64,000 nucleotides of DNA from Parascedosporium putredinis (GCA_949357655.1 CASHTG010000009.1:1072497-1136496); one strand, 5' to 3'. Shown: positions 24,564-38,003, counted from the stretch's first letter. The notes: generated by a model from the sequence alone, not told the origin. Numbers and translations are program-made.

Positions 24564-26072
24564 ATGCATCTATTGACTACGCTTTTCGTTATCGGCGCCG
24601 CGCCAGCGGCGTTGGCTGGCGCGTTGGATCGTCGACAAGGGACCGCTATCAACGTTAACCTAGGGCAAACCTACCAGACCATGGACGGCTTTGGTGCTTC
24701 CGAGGCCTTTCAGCGTGCTGTGACTATGCAGCGACTCGCGGAGACCGAGCAGCGCAAGTTCTTGGACCTCATGTTCAGCATGGATAAGGGGCTGGACTAA
24801 GCATTCTGCGTAACGGCATCGGGTCCTCCCGGATATGACCGACGACCATATGGTGTCAATCCAGCCGAAGAACCCGGGAAGCCCTACTGCAGAGCCACAG
24901 TATGTTTGGGATGGATCGGATAACGGACAGCTGTGGGTGACGAAAGAAGCAGTCAACACCTACGGCGTGAAGACAATCTACGCTAATGCTTGGAGCGCGC
25001 CGGGGTACATGAAGACGAATGGCAATGATGCTGGCGGCGGAAATCTGAAGGGTGAATGGTCGCAGGCGTATGCGGATTATTTGGCACAGTACATCAAATT
25101 CTATCAAGCCGAAGACATCACCATTACCCACGTAGGGTTTCTGAATGAGCCCGACTTGTCGTACGTACCCTCTATCACTGGGATCTTCTAAATGTGTAGA
25201 AGTATATGGCTTACGCTGTATGTGCAGGACCTCGTACGCCTCCATGCTCTCCAACGGAGGCCAAGCGGCCGATTTCATCAAAATCCTACGACCCACGCTC
25301 GACAAAAATGACCTCTCCCATGTCCTTATCAATTGCTGCGATACAATGGGCTACCAAGTAATGAACAACTTTTGGGGTCGTTGCGCAGCGTCGAATCTAT
25401 GATGGGCGTTGTTACCGGCCATAGCTACACCTCGGGACCTTCATCGCCGCTTTCGACGCAACTGAAGTCGTGGATGACCGAGGCCGGAGACAATGAAGGA
25501 GGCTGGACTGCGGCTTGGTCTCAGGGTGGTGGCCCGGGAGAGGGCCTAACGTGGGCGAACAATATCCATTCCGCTATCACCAACGGAAATGTGTCTGCAT
25601 ACCTGTACTGGATCGGTGCCCAAGACAGGCCGAGCAACACGAACAGCAAGTTGATCCGAGTCAATAATGGCAAGGTCGAGCCGTCGAAGAGACTTTGGGC
25701 TTTCGCGAACTGGAGCCGCTTCGTCCGCCCAGGGGCCGTTCGCGTTGGTGCTCAAGGTGGGCAGGAGTTCGGACATCGGCGTTTGTGAATGTCGATGGGG
25801 CACTGGCGGTGCAAGTCATCAACGGTGGTAACGACCAATCTGTGACAATCAACGTTTCTGGCGACGACGCATATGTTATCGCGACAGCTTGGGTCACCGA
25901 CAATACGAGGGACTGCGATGAGATCACAGCTACCCTCGGCACGGACGGCAAGAGTGTATCTGGTAATGTCCCTGCGCGAAGCATGGTGACATTTGTGTTG
26001 CGCCCGGTTGCTGAAAGCCCCGAGGAGGCTCCGGAGGAATCCCCTGCGGAAGACCCTGTTGAGAGCCCGTGA
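24564..26072 (+). CDS. Secreted glycoside hydrolase family 30 (xylanase/galactanase type)
   Basis: Retaining (beta/alpha)8 glycosidase of family GH30, secreted, acting on plant cell-wall polysaccharide. The N-terminus is a signal peptide with a KEX2-like LDRR site, followed by the GH30 opening YQTMDGFGASEAFQRA (about 24672). The acid/base Glu is in GFLNEPD (about 25138) and the nucleophile Glu in SWMTEAGD (about 25470). A phase-2 intron at about 25160-25231 restores NEPDLSTSYASM. The C-terminal all-beta domain ends in a Glu/Pro-rich tail. Four single-base slips occur: near 24790 and 24830 (short G and C runs), 25378 (short G run) and about 25772. The first three are repaired by lengthening a homopolymer, so the gene is probably functional. 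The pattern fits GH30 subfamily 7 xylanases or fungal endo-beta-1,6-galactanases. I cannot separate them by eye. Confidence 0.85.
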
Positions 26073-26572
26073 AGAATGATAATTAAAGAAAAGTGGACTT
26101 ATTCCCATATTCGATGAGCCCGCGAGACTTCAACCGAAAATATCAATTATCTTGGCATATTTTAAATAGTACATAAGCCTAGTTATACTTCCGCAGTCCT
26201 CGTTGGCCCTCAATGCGCTTCTTTCCCCCTCCCTAACTTGCCTCTTTGTCTATAGCTTGACACACCCCGAGCTCTTAAGATACTCCTTTAGAGGAAAGGA
26301 TCGTATAAGCACTGTACATATATCGGATGCTAGTGATAACAACTCCAAGTCCCAGGGCCGCTTCCATTTTATGTCGTATATTACTTTCTCCGTCCGCCAC
26401 TGCTCTTACGCTAGGTTTCTAGTAGCTGCCTCTCCCTCGCCTTACGTCTCACGTTGCGCACGAAGCCGGCCGCTGATAGACGTAGGAATAATATTACACA
26501 ATTTGTATTGTTCGACCGTGCGCTTGAGTTGATACTTTAGTACTATAGATCGAGGTGGTCCTAATCACCCCA
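26073..26572. other. Convergent intergenic region
   Basis: Lies between the 3' ends of the GH30 (+) and second GMC oxidoreductase (-). No gene seen. Confidence 0.5.
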
Positions 26573-28514
26573 CTAAGCGGCTGCGTCATGAAGAATGTCA
26601 TCACTCGCCTTCTCACTGATCATGAAGATGGAAATTAGGGGAAAGGTTCCAGGGACGTTAGGGAAGACAGACATATCCACAACACGGAGTCCTTCGACGC
26701 CCCGAACGCGAAATTGGGAGTCTAAGACAGCGAGAGGGTCGTCATCACCACCAATGGCAGCCGTGCCGGCGGCGTGATGGCCGTACGCCTCATCGCGAAT
26801 CCATTGCGCTAGATCCTGTGTAGTATTGAGGTGGCGCCCAGGAACGGCCTCCTTGATTGATATATTGGAACCTCCAGGGATAGAATCAAAAACCTTACGA
26901 GTAAACTCGATTCCGTCAATGAGACCTTGGACATCCTCGTCGCCACCGTCCGCAAAGTACTCAAAGTTGATCTCCGGGACGTCCAGGGGGTCTGAGGTTC
27001 TCAAAGTAACTCTACCAGCGCGGTTGCGTGAGTGAGATTCCGAGATGGTATAGGTGTAATGGTTGTTGGTCAACTCGATATCAGTCCAGTTATAGTAAGG
27101 GGGAGATGGCCAAGGATGGTTGCACTAGCACCGTAGAGGATCAAGTCGCGCTCGCCACGTGGAGCTACGCTGGATGTATAGAGTACGAATTCGTAGAATC
27201 CAAGGGTAGACCAGGGCCCTTGGCCGTTGAGCCATTGTTCGTAGCAGGGGTTCTGCTCAATCGGGAGATCGTTGGCGCAGTCGTCCCAAAACGTGAAATT
27301 CTTGGCGAGCTCTTGTACGACAGGGACTTCATAGTGGTCGACAAGGTTCCGGCCGACACCAGGAAGGTCAAGAAGGACGGGGATGCCTAGTTCCTGCAGA
27401 TGCTCGGCTGGGCCGATGCCGCTATGCATGAGGATCTGAGGGGTGTTGAAGGCCCCGCCGGCAACAATTACTTCCGCCTGGCGGCGGCGTGGCGGGGACT
27501 GCCTGTATTGTTGCGACTAGAAGCGCGGGGTCGGCACGATATAGCGAAACGCCCTTGAGAAAGTCGACGCCAGTGGCCCGTAGGTCCTCGTCAATCGTCA
27601 CCTTTGTAACGAAGCTGTCGAAGCTGACGGTGAGAGGGATGCCAGCGGCAACCCCCTGGTTAACACGGCTGCCGGCACTGAAACGCTTGGCCTGCTCATC
27701 CTTTTGAAGGGAATCTGGTAGATATCATTCTGAAAGTCCCTGTTGATATCGTCACGGTTGATATCACGGTTCGCGACCGTGTCGAAGTCGGTACTAGAAC
27801 TTCTCTGCTCAAAGCCAAGGGCAGCTGCGGAGCCCTGCGCAACGGCCATGATCATTTCGTCAGCCTCTATGAGGGTCTTGTTGCCGACGCCGATGGGCTG
27901 GTATCCGGAAAAGCCGTGACCGGGAGTGTCCTCAGGGAGGTACAAATTACGCTCGAGTCTCTTAAAATACTCAAGCATCTTGTCGTGCCCCCAGCTATTG
28001 TCGCCGGTGATGTCGGCAAGATTATCCCAGTCCCAGTCGGAGGGACGAACCGTCAGCCCTCCATTGTGAGTATCACAGCCTCCGAGTGTGCCGGCACGGG
28101 GATACCAGATGCCCAGCTGGGACGACCCCTCTGGAGCATCCGGGCCAATCCAGTATCCGCCCTCGGGCTTCTCCCAAACCATCTTGCTGCTTCGCGAACT
28201 TTTGGACTGGTCGCCGTAGTTCTTCGTATAGAACCACCACCCTTGTTCTTCGTCGTTTTGTGCCTCGCCAAAAAGGCGGGGATCTGCTGGTTGACACCAT
28301 CTGTGTAGTTCTGTCCAGCCTCGAGGAGCAGCACAGTATAACCGGCTGTAGCTAAATTGACGGCCAGAGGGCCACCACCTGGCCCAGAGCCCACGACTAT
28401 ATAGTCGTAGACCTCAGGCTCGGTACTGTCAATGGGTTGGGCGACACATTTAGAAAATGCACAGGCTCCCAGAGCAAGCCAAGTGGTGAGAGAAACTGGT
28501 CTTGTGGACATCAT
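26573..28514 (-). CDS. Secreted GMC oxidoreductase (second copy, divergent)
   Basis: FAD-dependent alcohol/sugar oxidoreductase of the GMC family. The ATG at 28514 begins a signal peptide, then YDYIVVGSGPGGGPLAVNLA (about 28405, ADP-binding), YPRAGTLGGCDTHNGG (about 28110), the signature AGGAFNTPQILMHSGIGP (about 27465), VGRNLVDHYEVP (about 27360) and the C-terminal active site AYGHHAAGTAAIGG (about 26785) with the conserved His. Frame changes near 28260 (short A run), 27710 (short A run), 27495 and 27105 (short C run) all rejoin coherent sequence. The protein is only distantly related to the GMC enzyme at 2947-5173, so this is not a local duplication. Length is about 640 residues. The substrate is not predictable; enzymes of this family can supply H2O2 to lignocellulose attack. 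It is convergent with the secreted GH30 next door. Confidence 0.85.
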
Positions 28515-30872
28515 GGCAGTAGAGAGCTATGCTATCAAAGAAGTGACAGAGTCTTGGGTAACTGCAAAAAGAAGGTTGACGGTGTGACAGGAAAGCATGG
28601 TGATCGCCATCTATTATATACCCATTTGCTCTCTAGATGTCTCCACGCCGGCAACCCAACGCTTAGAACGTCATGGTTTCTTTGCACCTGGCGTCTTGCT
28701 TTCCATCTTCATTGTGATTTCGACACCCCATTTTAAACGCCTAATCTGGTAATTCAAAGTGCATCACTATAGGTTGAGTCGGTACAGTCTCGGGTCTTTC
28801 GTAAACTGGTCGGCGGGTGAGTCGAGTTGCAGTAAGCAGCAAGTGAATTTTCAACCGGAGATGATACAAAAATCGCGCAGCGCGAGTTGCACATCGCCAC
28901 GGGTCATCTGCCTAATCCAGCATTGAGTAACGGAAATCTATGACCATCATAACCTAAAACGACTGGAGATCCCGGCCGGTGGACCCTTCCTGGCCAGCGA
29001 TTGGAGTCGGCACATAGCGGAGATTACGTATTCGTCGTGACATCCTCCATCCTGACGGGTCAAGGATGAGACCCTCCTCGGATCTGGATAAAATTTTGCG
29101 TTAAAATTTGGATGATCACTCCTCTTACTCTCAGCGAAGTACCCCCACTCGATGGAGATGGTGGACACCAAGGCCGGCTCCTATTGATCTAATCAATCTT
29201 ATCAATCGGAGCACCTTGGTCGTTCAGGAGTTACCTCGGGCACCCAGGCCCTTTTGTAACGCGGGGACTGGCTTACGAGCGAGTTTATGTGGGGGTAAAT
29301 ATCTACAGAACAAAGGTAAGCACTACACTGGATACCCGGATTCTGCCCATCGTCCGTTTACTGAAGAGGCGAGTCTTCCTTAGGGTTGAAGCCTTCGCAT
29401 GATAGATTCTTCTCGTTTCCTTGTTGATTCTCAACCACAATCCGTCCGTGCCTCAAGTGACTCGGAGGAATTTGCTGCCGAGTAGATGGAACTGCTAATC
29501 GATATGCCGTAGCACCGGCACTTAGAGTGGGGTGCCTTGTTCAACGTGGTACGCCCACTTCCCGCTCCTCCGAAGCAACGCTAGTGAAGCTTCTGCGGCA
29601 ACTCAACACAGCGCTTGAGGTGAGCCCCGATGCTCCCCACCCGGATCCGAACACCATCGCTAACCGGCCCTCGCTTCCTTCGACAAGCCTCATCCACCGA
29701 ATGCGGAGCTCTACATAACATATTCAAGGTTGTGAAATGAAAAATAGACCCAATGTTGCAAAGAGCCGCATAGACCCCTACGAAGGATTCATTTATCACA
29801 TCCTCGTCACCTATGAGCATCCTTCGCAAGTCATGCTTGTCCAACGACTGCGACATGATGTGGCAACGAAACCTATGAAATCGTTGATGTCGGTTTGTTC
29901 TTCATTTTAGTAAGCCTCCGCCGCCACGTCAACTCCAATGGCTGTCGAGGCGCACGTTTAAAATGTACCCGCTCGAAGTACGCTAACTGTGGGGGTGGTG
30001 CTCATACGCACCGATTGATGATTATGGTTAAACGGAGTCCTTATTCTACGGTGTCGATGCACTCTATGCCTTGTCTCTGGTTGATGTCTCACCCAATGCT
30101 ACCCTGGTTCTTGCTAATGATGTGGCAAGTCTTTGTCCCATCCCTTCAATTAAAATCGAACCTTCCTCGACTAACCCGACGTAGTTAAGACCCTGAGCAA
30201 GGTGACAAGCTACTCGAAATAATTGTATAGCAACTCAATGCTCTTATTTAGTAATTTCATCGCCGGCTTTCCTAGTGAACAGCAAGCGTGGGTCGGAAAA
30301 TACCCATTTCGAGGACCAGGGCGCCACGTCTGGCACAAATCGTTGATCGCGACTTTCGTCGCTTGACCAGTACTAAGTGTTTAAGCTTATCAGGTGCTAG
30401 CTTTCCTGGCTCAAGATATGGCCGAATCATCGCTTTACAAAAGGCTTTGAAGGTGAGAAGGAACTGTCCATGAATTTCATACAACTTAGATTACTAGATG
30501 AGTGGTATATCAGTGTATGAGCCCACCGAGGGCTACCCTGATTCAAGGATAGCACCCTTCGACGCCGGCGCCTCTACACTATCATATGTTAATAATGGCC
30601 TCGCCTAGTTTATGACTAGACCTTAAATCTGAAGGGTCTTGTCGTAGGTGATATTAAGGCTAAGTGGCAGGTAATATTATCGTGTACGTCATTGAGAGGC
30701 TTCCAAAGGCTAGCATAGTCTTAGTCAATGTATAGATAAATAATGGTTATTCTGATCCAAATTTGTAGGCTAGGTGCAATTAATATCCAGTAGATTCCTA
30801 TATTTTCGAATTGAAGTATAGACAGCAGATTGAATGCTTCGTAGCAAACATTCCAGAGGCAGCCCAACCCGT
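28515..30872. other. Gene-poor region with a possible gene relict
   Basis: No intact gene supported. On the plus strand about 30018-30182 one frame reads as convincing protein (ESLFYGVDALYALSLVDVS and on through NATLVLANDVASLCPIPS) between stop codons, without a recognisable family. Further open frames at 29581, 30272 and 30288 have no motif. The 28515-28740 end is the promoter of the GMC gene. Confidence 0.35.
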
Positions 30873-33237
30873 TTACCAACTAAATGCCTCGTCGATGAAT
30901 ATATATGGCCGACACTGGGCACTCTGACGCGCCATTCCTACGACTCGCTGGCGGACCGCGTCCGCCATACTAGGAGGTCCACAGACAAGAATAGCGATGG
31001 GCCCATCACTAGTCCTACCGTCCATCTCCCTAGCCAATATTGTATCTAAATCTAGACGCTGGCTAATCACCGTTGCAACTTGCGCGTTTGTTGGTAGGTC
31101 CCGAATAACATATGCCAACGATCTTTCCAACCCTGGCGCCCGTGTTGACCAGAATAGCTTGTTGCTCTTAAGGCTTCCAGCCTGTTTCATATATGGAAGA
31201 CAAGTAGTGATACCGACGCCGCCAGCAATACAAACCAGGCTGGTACACGGCTTTAGCTGGGAGGCTATGCGGCCGCCAGAATGGTGATACGGGCCTTCGA
31301 TGAGGACTCGGAGACGGACAGGCGAATTGACAGCGCTTTCACGTCTTATACGTGCTGTAAGCTTTTCCGTAATGCCGGACCGACTGCGGGCGAGAAAGGT
31401 TGTGGTAAAGCGTCCGCTACCAACCTCAGCTGCTCTCTTGGCTTCGGTGACCCGCGAGACGGCCACAGACTTCTCGCCCTCGGATACGTGTTCCGGGTCC
31501 GTCTGATTGCCATCGGCCCTTTCAATCCCCGAGAACGCCACAGAGAAGGGATGTGTTTCCCAGAAACGCCAGCTCAAAGTTGGGAAGCAAAGATAGGCAA
31601 CACCTTCCTCTAACGACTTCCCCTCAATATCAATGCGGAAGTACTCCCCATCTGTGCCATCAAGTGTGGTGATGACAGCGGTATGGTTGCCATTGAGGAC
31701 CATACGGGCGATTCGCAGGACACGGTCAAGGCCCCAGATGCCACCGGCGACAAAAATCCATATCTCATAGCCCCAGTTATAGGTGTATACGTACCATATG
31801 TGGTAGTAGTAACCGACAATGAACAATAGAGCTAGAATAATGTGCGACGCGAGGAAGATCTCATAGACCTTTTGCCGTACCCAGAGCTGGGAGAATGGCA
31901 CTAGCGCACAAGCAGCTACGGTGCCGACAATTCCCCAGATCCAATAGTCGCGGGCTAATTCACTCTCATACGTGCCTGACTTGATATAATAGGCCAAGAG
32001 CATAAGAGAGTGCAGCGCGGTATGAAAAATAGCCCAATAACCTAGCCATCGATGGAGTAGAAGGTAAGTCCCATAACTCCAATCAGTAATATATAGGAGT
32101 ATATTGTTACGAGCAGCGAAGAGGAACAAGGCGACGACGTTGCCCATTGCCATAACCCCGGCACGGTTTCCTATGATGCTCAGAGTCTGCATGTCTCTCG
32201 TTGTAAAACTCGCTTGCGGTCTTGTTATAGTGAAGGGGGCGAGTAGAAGAATAATATTAAGCAGGCTAATGAGGGCAATATATGTGGCCTGACCTCGTGT
32301 TGGTATGATGATGCCCTTAATAGGCTCGCGGTGTCTCTGACCCCATAAGGATGGGTAAATGAGCATTGATTTGACATAGCTCCACCCACGACTGTTTGAA
32401 ACACCGGGGATATGACGGAATACTGAGAGGAATACTGGCAAGAAAATAGCGATTACCGCGATAGTGATACTATATGTAGAGATGTTGTGAGTATATGCAC
32501 CTATAGATGGTTTTAGAGTGGGCTGTGCCACGCTGAGCTACTCACGTCATAGTAGAGTGACCTTTTTCGTTAATCTCGAAGTCCGACATGTAATTGTATT
32601 GCATTTGCCAGTCTTCCGGGCGTATAAAGCTGGTGACATTCAAAGGCACAGTGTTCCCACCTGCGGCAATAGGAAGAGGACTGGAAACGTTGTAGGCGAC
32701 AATCTCCGGCTCGTCTGTGTCTTTTTCCTCCGCTAAGTGATGTTCATTATGGCTTCTAGAGCCGGCACCGTCAGTATCTTCAGTCGTTGAATTTATGCTT
32801 TGGCGAGCATGAACCTCATCCTCGCGCGCAGAACTCAAGGCGTCATGGTATGACATGACGGGTTCGTAGAGGTTGCTTCCTAATGTTCCTGTCCCCAAGT
32901 GTGTCGCCCAATAGTCTTCCACCAGACTCAAGTGTGGCTGGTCACTCAGTGGGCAGTAAGTATCGATACAGAGAGCCATGGTCTTGAGGAAAGCAAGGTC
33001 CTTGACAAAGCAGTCTGGTGGCGTTGCAACCGGGTTATGCGCTGTGCCGTGATTCACCGAGGGGACCTCAGGTGTACAGCCAAGCGGCTGCTTCCGTATA
33101 ACATTTCGGCACGCAAAGGAGCATGTCGGGTTATAGAGGGTCTTGCCGAAACCTATGAGGCCTGTGCCATCCGCCCTCACCCCATATATATAAAGGGCGA
33201 GAAGCGCTGCGAATGTGACAATTGCATTGCTTGACAT
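30873..33237 (-). CDS. Ferric-chelate reductase (transmembrane, FRE-type)
   Basis: Plasma-membrane flavocytochrome that passes electrons from NADPH through FAD and two haems to extracellular ferric iron or copper. Exon 1 (32546-33237) has a signal peptide and an extracellular N-terminal domain with FAC, CTP and IDTYCPLSD cysteines, ending in NEKGHSTMT. A 76-bp intron (32470-32545, GTGAGT...ATATAG) leads in frame into exon 2. Exon 2 has the ferric-reductase transmembrane core with haem-ligand histidines in LLLHRWLGYWAIFHTALH (about 32045), the FAD motif HPFSVAFSG (about 31555), the nucleotide-binding CIAGGVGITTCLPY (about 31220) and the C-terminal VCGPPSM (about 30970). The total is about 760 residues. 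No frame break is seen, so start, splice and end can be trusted. The reductase class is certain, the metal specificity is not. Confidence 0.93.
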
Positions 33238-34603
33238 TGTGGCACGTCGTCGTTTGCAAACTTATGTGGTGTGACTCGAAGATGATTTTGAGACATTACG
33301 AGGAGGATATGTGGCAGAGGGAGGAGGGGCACCTTAATAGGGAGTTGTTGGTGTCGGAAGCACGACGGCCAGCACCACCTCCTTCACGGATGTCCTGGTC
33401 TTTTCTGCACTCTGATATGGGGCCATTTATCAAACAGTTAAGCGAACCGTGGTGTCGGATCCCAGTGTGTTACATAAAAACGCTTCCCGAGAGCAAGTTT
33501 CTTCACGATCTAGGAGCTCACTAGCCAATAGGTGTGGCCACAATTGTCAGGTTGAATGGGGTCGTAAGGGCTAATAGCTAGCTTTAGCCAAGAAGTAGAT
33601 GTTCGTAGCTCGCAGGTATGCGTTTAGATGAGGAGGAGCCTTAAAAGGTATGCTTGGCGCTTGGCGCTCTTATCCAGTCTTTGAAGACCCGCGTCGGTCT
33701 GTTGAAAGTGGAGTGTATGCGCAGGGCGCGCGCGGGAGCACAATCCCACTCGAAGCCTTTTCGAAGGAACTACAGATAGGATACCTGAGATGTACTTCGT
33801 TCTGCCCACACGGCCCATACTAATTGTAGTATTTGTATGGTTACAAGAGATGCAGCTGCCCAGATCCCACCAGTCCAATCCTTCGTCTTTTATTACTACC
33901 CTCTGCTGAGTACATTTGAGCAGATTTTAAATGCGCTCTCTTGTCTTGGCAAGGTACCAGGGCTAGCCACCCAAGTTCCTATAGGGCATAATGAAGATTA
34001 TTAAGCTGAGGGCACGCTGAAACAAGAATTTGGGAGCAAAACGAGTAGACAAGCCCGAGACAGTGGTCAGGATCATTTTGGGAACAATCTTTTAGCTTCT
34101 AGTACGTTAGATGAAGTCTTGATAAGTTTGCATAATTAATTCATAGAACGCTTGATATTGATCATAGGGTTATAAATCTATTAACACCACTAAGGGCCTT
34201 CATAGTCTAGATCACATTCTTTAGACTTGCGTCGATGATCAGAAGGGTTGGCTCGAACTTAAAAGGTTTGGAGCCTCGGTAAACCATGGAATACCTAGAG
34301 AGCTTCCTATATACAGGATATAGAGAAGCAAAGCGATGATCGGGATCTGTGACATAGAATTAAGCTTCACTGAAGCAAAAATCTCTTCCGAAGTTATATG
34401 CTACTAACACCTATTACAATATAAACTTCTCTTAGGTAATAAACATTGATAACTATCTTATTTTAAAATGTGCCCTGATAAGTGGTTAGAGGCGAAGATA
34501 GAATAGAATATAATAAAGGGGTATTAGAATCTTATAATGACATTGTTATATTATTGGAAGCTCGCACCTTTATGCTTATAAAATGTAGACTAAATCGTGA
34601 GAT
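33238..34603. other. Intergenic region, AT-rich at right
   Basis: Promoter side of the ferric reductase on the left and 3' flank of the GH78 gene on the right. Short open frames at 33222 and 33624 carry no motif. Confidence 0.45.
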
Positions 34604-37301
34604 CTATCGGAACTCGGTTTCTAAAGGCTTTGGGGGCCATGGCTCGGATGGAGACGGTAGGATAGAGGAGAATTCATACCTACCGGAACCTGCCATCCGT
34701 TCGCTTCCGTCTGGCAGAATCACACGTGCTGATGTGTTTGGTGGCACACCCACGGCTAGATGAAAGGTTCTCCCCTGGTCACCCACGTGCCACTCGCAGT
34801 AGATGTCTCCGTTCACGCTCTTCAGCTCCGTCTTAGCGCTCGTGATTCCTCCACCGACGCAAGGCCGCGGCTTTACTAAGAAATTTCTCCACCCTCCACC
34901 GTCGCTGTCGATGGGCGAGATACCACCCACATTGGCATGTATCCAGTCACACACGCTTCCGAGAGCGTAGTGATTGAAGCTCGTCATTTGCCCAGGGTTG
35001 ATCGTACCATCTGGGAGCATGCTGTCCCATCGTTCCCAGATAGTCGTTGCATTCATAGAGATAGGGTACATCCATGATGGACACTCTTTCTCAAGAAGCA
35101 TTGCATATGCAAGGTCAATATTTCCGGAATCTGAAAGTGCGTGAAGGATGTTGGGGTTCCTGCGAACCCGGTAGAAACCTTGAATTTGGCATAGCGGACC
35201 AGACGACCGAGGCGAGCAGCTGCTACTTTCCTCTGGGCAGCACCCTCGCCGTGCAGGCCAAAACTAGGGCAAGGGCCAATGCTGTTTGTGAGTCACCGGC
35301 AACAAGGCCCTTTGGAGTTATATATTTATCCTGAAAGCACTCACGAAGTCTTCTCATGTCGGCTTCGTAACGGATAACATCGGCCTCCTTATGTAGAACG
35401 GCAGCAATCTTGGCCATTAGTCCAGTGACGTGGACAAGGAATGCATCAGCCACAAGCACCCCGTCGGTACGGGCAAGGCCTGGCTCCTGCGGATTTGGAT
35501 CCAACCAATCTCCCAGCTGCCACAACCCATCCTCCGTCCAAAGACCATCAGGAGAGCGCTGGATGCTAGAAAGATAGTCTTGCATACCCGGGTAGGCTTC
35601 TTTCAGTGCTTCTGAATCTCCATAGTACTTATACAAGTTCCAGGGAAGGATTATCACGACATCGTCCCACACAGCTTGAGGCACGCTAGGCCAAGGCCCA
35701 TGCTTCATAGCATTTGGGACGACTAAGGGCACAATCCCGCCAGCCTCTTTCTGCTCAACAAGTAGGTCTCGCATCCAATTGCGTAGCATGCCGGCCGAAT
35801 TGAACAAGAAGCTCGCGGTTGGGGAAAATGCTTGAATATCGCCGGTCCATCCTAGCCGCTCATCCCGCTGCGGACAGTCTGAAGGAATGGATACAAAATT
35901 GCCACGCATACTCCAACATGCATTCCTGTGTAGTTGGTTCACGTCGGCATTAGAGCACTGAAAAAGCCAGTCCGTCGCATGTCCGTATGCACGACAAGCG
36001 CAGTGAGCGAGTCCAGCGAGAGCGGGTCAAGGACGTCCTCGGAGCTCCAACCTGAAATTTCGATGTACCGGAACCCGTGGTAGGTGAAATGGGGCGTCCA
36101 GTTTGTGAGTGGCCTACCCCTGTCGCCAAAAATAATGCTGTTCGTCGCCTTAGCTGCTCGGAGCGGCCGGGTGCCCAGTTTCCCATTCTCAAGGACTTCA
36201 GCGTAACGGATTGTAACGCGTGTTCCTCTGGCCGAGCGAGCTTCGAGATGCGCACTTTACCAACCAAGTTCTGTCCAAAATCCACGAGTGTCTTGCCATC
36301 CGCGTCCATAAACATGTCTATAGGCTTGATTTCCTGTGTGACCCTAACCGGGGAACACGAAGAGGGTACTAGTCTTGCCTTCGCAAAGGGAGAACCTCTA
36401 CCTGATGCCACTGAAGCAGCGTAGTTTCGTGGCTAGCTAGGCTCTCTCTGAGCCAATCCGTTTCAAGACTGAGGTCGTATGTTTCTCCGTCATATATGCT
36501 ACTGGCGACGATTGCGGATTGGCTGCATTCCCAGGTGCTGTCCGTCACCACATAGGACCTGTCGGGAAGATGAAGTTGAGCGAGGACAGCTAACCGGTCA
36601 CCGTATAAACAGGAAATTCCCCTTCCCCAGAGTAGCCGGCCGGCATACCAACCTTCGCCAACCTCTACGCATAAAAGGTTAAGCTCATTAGGCGTCAGGA
36701 GGTGACTAATGTCGAATACCTGGTACTGGACTCTTGATTGATATGCAGTCCAGCCGGGGGCTAGACATTCATCACCGATGCGTTTCCCATTAAGATACGC
36801 CTCGTAGATCCCCAGAGCTGTTATATATAACCTTGCACCTTCAAGCGATTCGGCCAACTTGAAAGCTTTACGGAATCGCAAAGGGCGGATACCGTTCTCG
36901 TCGGGGTGTTTCTCGTCATTTCGTTTCGGCGCGGTTATAAAGTCGGCTTGCCAGTCTTCTGGATTGAACAAGGCTGCTTCGGCCTTTCTCCAGGCCGACC
37001 ACTCTGTAGATATTCCATCCGTCCCAGTTGACTTGACACGGACCTCGACAACCTCGCGAGACACTAGAGGATCATCTGGCCATGGTACGAGGGTGGTGGT
37101 GTTGCCTCGTATGTTTGGAAAGTTCTTGATGCCGGAGGCGCGCTTCACCTCCACCTCATACGATGTCTGTAGCCAATCCTTCGGGATATCACTTGCTCCG
37201 GCGGCGGGGACAAGCTTCCACGACAGGCATGGCGAAGCGCTGGCAACACCTAGACCTGACTCGTGGTGATCAAATCGGAGGTTGCTAACGCGAAGGCTCA
37301 T
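34604..37301 (-). CDS. Alpha-L-rhamnosidase, glycoside hydrolase family 78
   Basis: Inverting exo-enzyme removing terminal alpha-L-rhamnose from pectic side chains or plant glycosides. No signal peptide is present (MSLRVSNLRFDHHESGLG), so it probably acts in the cytosol. Domain order fits GH78: N-terminal beta domains with ALGIYEAYLNGKRIGDECLAPGW (about 36825), VDFGQNLVGK (about 36275), then the (alpha/alpha)6 catalytic domain with SDCPQRDERLGWTGD (about 35880) carrying the general acid Glu, QAVWDDVVI (about 35675), WLDPNPQEPG (about 35505) and TTIWERWDSMLPDG (about 35045). Frame slips near 36385 (short C run), 36190, 35945 and 35255 each continue into matching sequence. Length is about 880 residues, typical of the family. 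It is divergently paired with the MFS transporter at 38004, which supports uptake followed by intracellular hydrolysis. Confidence 0.88.
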
Positions 37302-38003
37302 CTTTGCATTTGTTTGTTTTCTGGTTTTTCCGTAATACCCTTGCGCCGTGATTTCCCGGTCTGTCAGACAGGTAATAGGGGCAAAGGAAGGGTTCTTGTA
37401 GTCGATTTACTTTATTTCCTTCGTTAGCCTTTTCGTGGGAATTTCTATGAGAAGCGCTAGCTTTCCCCATTATCATAAAGCATCAAGTAACATCTTCTTT
37501 CACCTAGCGAAAGAATGCCGAGACTGGCAAGGAAGAACCCATGGACTCGGCGCAAGATGGTCCGACCTACCCCGCCGCTAACTCCTTCGTTCCTTCCAAA
37601 CTCCTGGGATCCAGCCACGCCGACAGTGCCTATGCCTTCCTATTCTGGAAACAAGCCTTGCCAAGATCTGTTTAGCGCCAGGTGATCCTCCAACCTTCTC
37701 CACGCTCCACCCTTATTCCCCATGGGGAGGGAGAGTAAACGGCAGAGGGATTCTTGTTCACGATGCTTTTCTCGGATTAGCGTGGTCCGCATATATTCCT
37801 TAGGGCGGAGGGTATCATCCGAGGCGGTCGAAGGTCTCATAGCACCGCAGGAGAACGACCTTTTAAGCTACGCTACATCATAAACACATATAAATTTGGT
37901 TATCCCAATTCTTTGTAAACCATCTCTATTCAGCGACGCTGTCACTGGCATCTTGTTCTATGTTCTGATCGTCCGACTATACTCAACAAACTAACATCTA
38001 ACC
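37302..38003. promoter_or_regulatory. Shared divergent promoter region of GH78 and MFS transporter
   Basis: The 702-bp gap separates two start codons pointing away from each other, and no gene lies between them. A TATAAAT at 37889-37895 is 109 nt upstream of the transporter ATG. The shared control region suggests co-regulation, which is inferred from the layout. Confidence 0.55.

Noticed and set aside
2947..28514. The two GMC oxidoreductases as a duplicated pair
   Set aside because: Motif sequences and spacing differ widely, so they are separate family members, not a local duplication.
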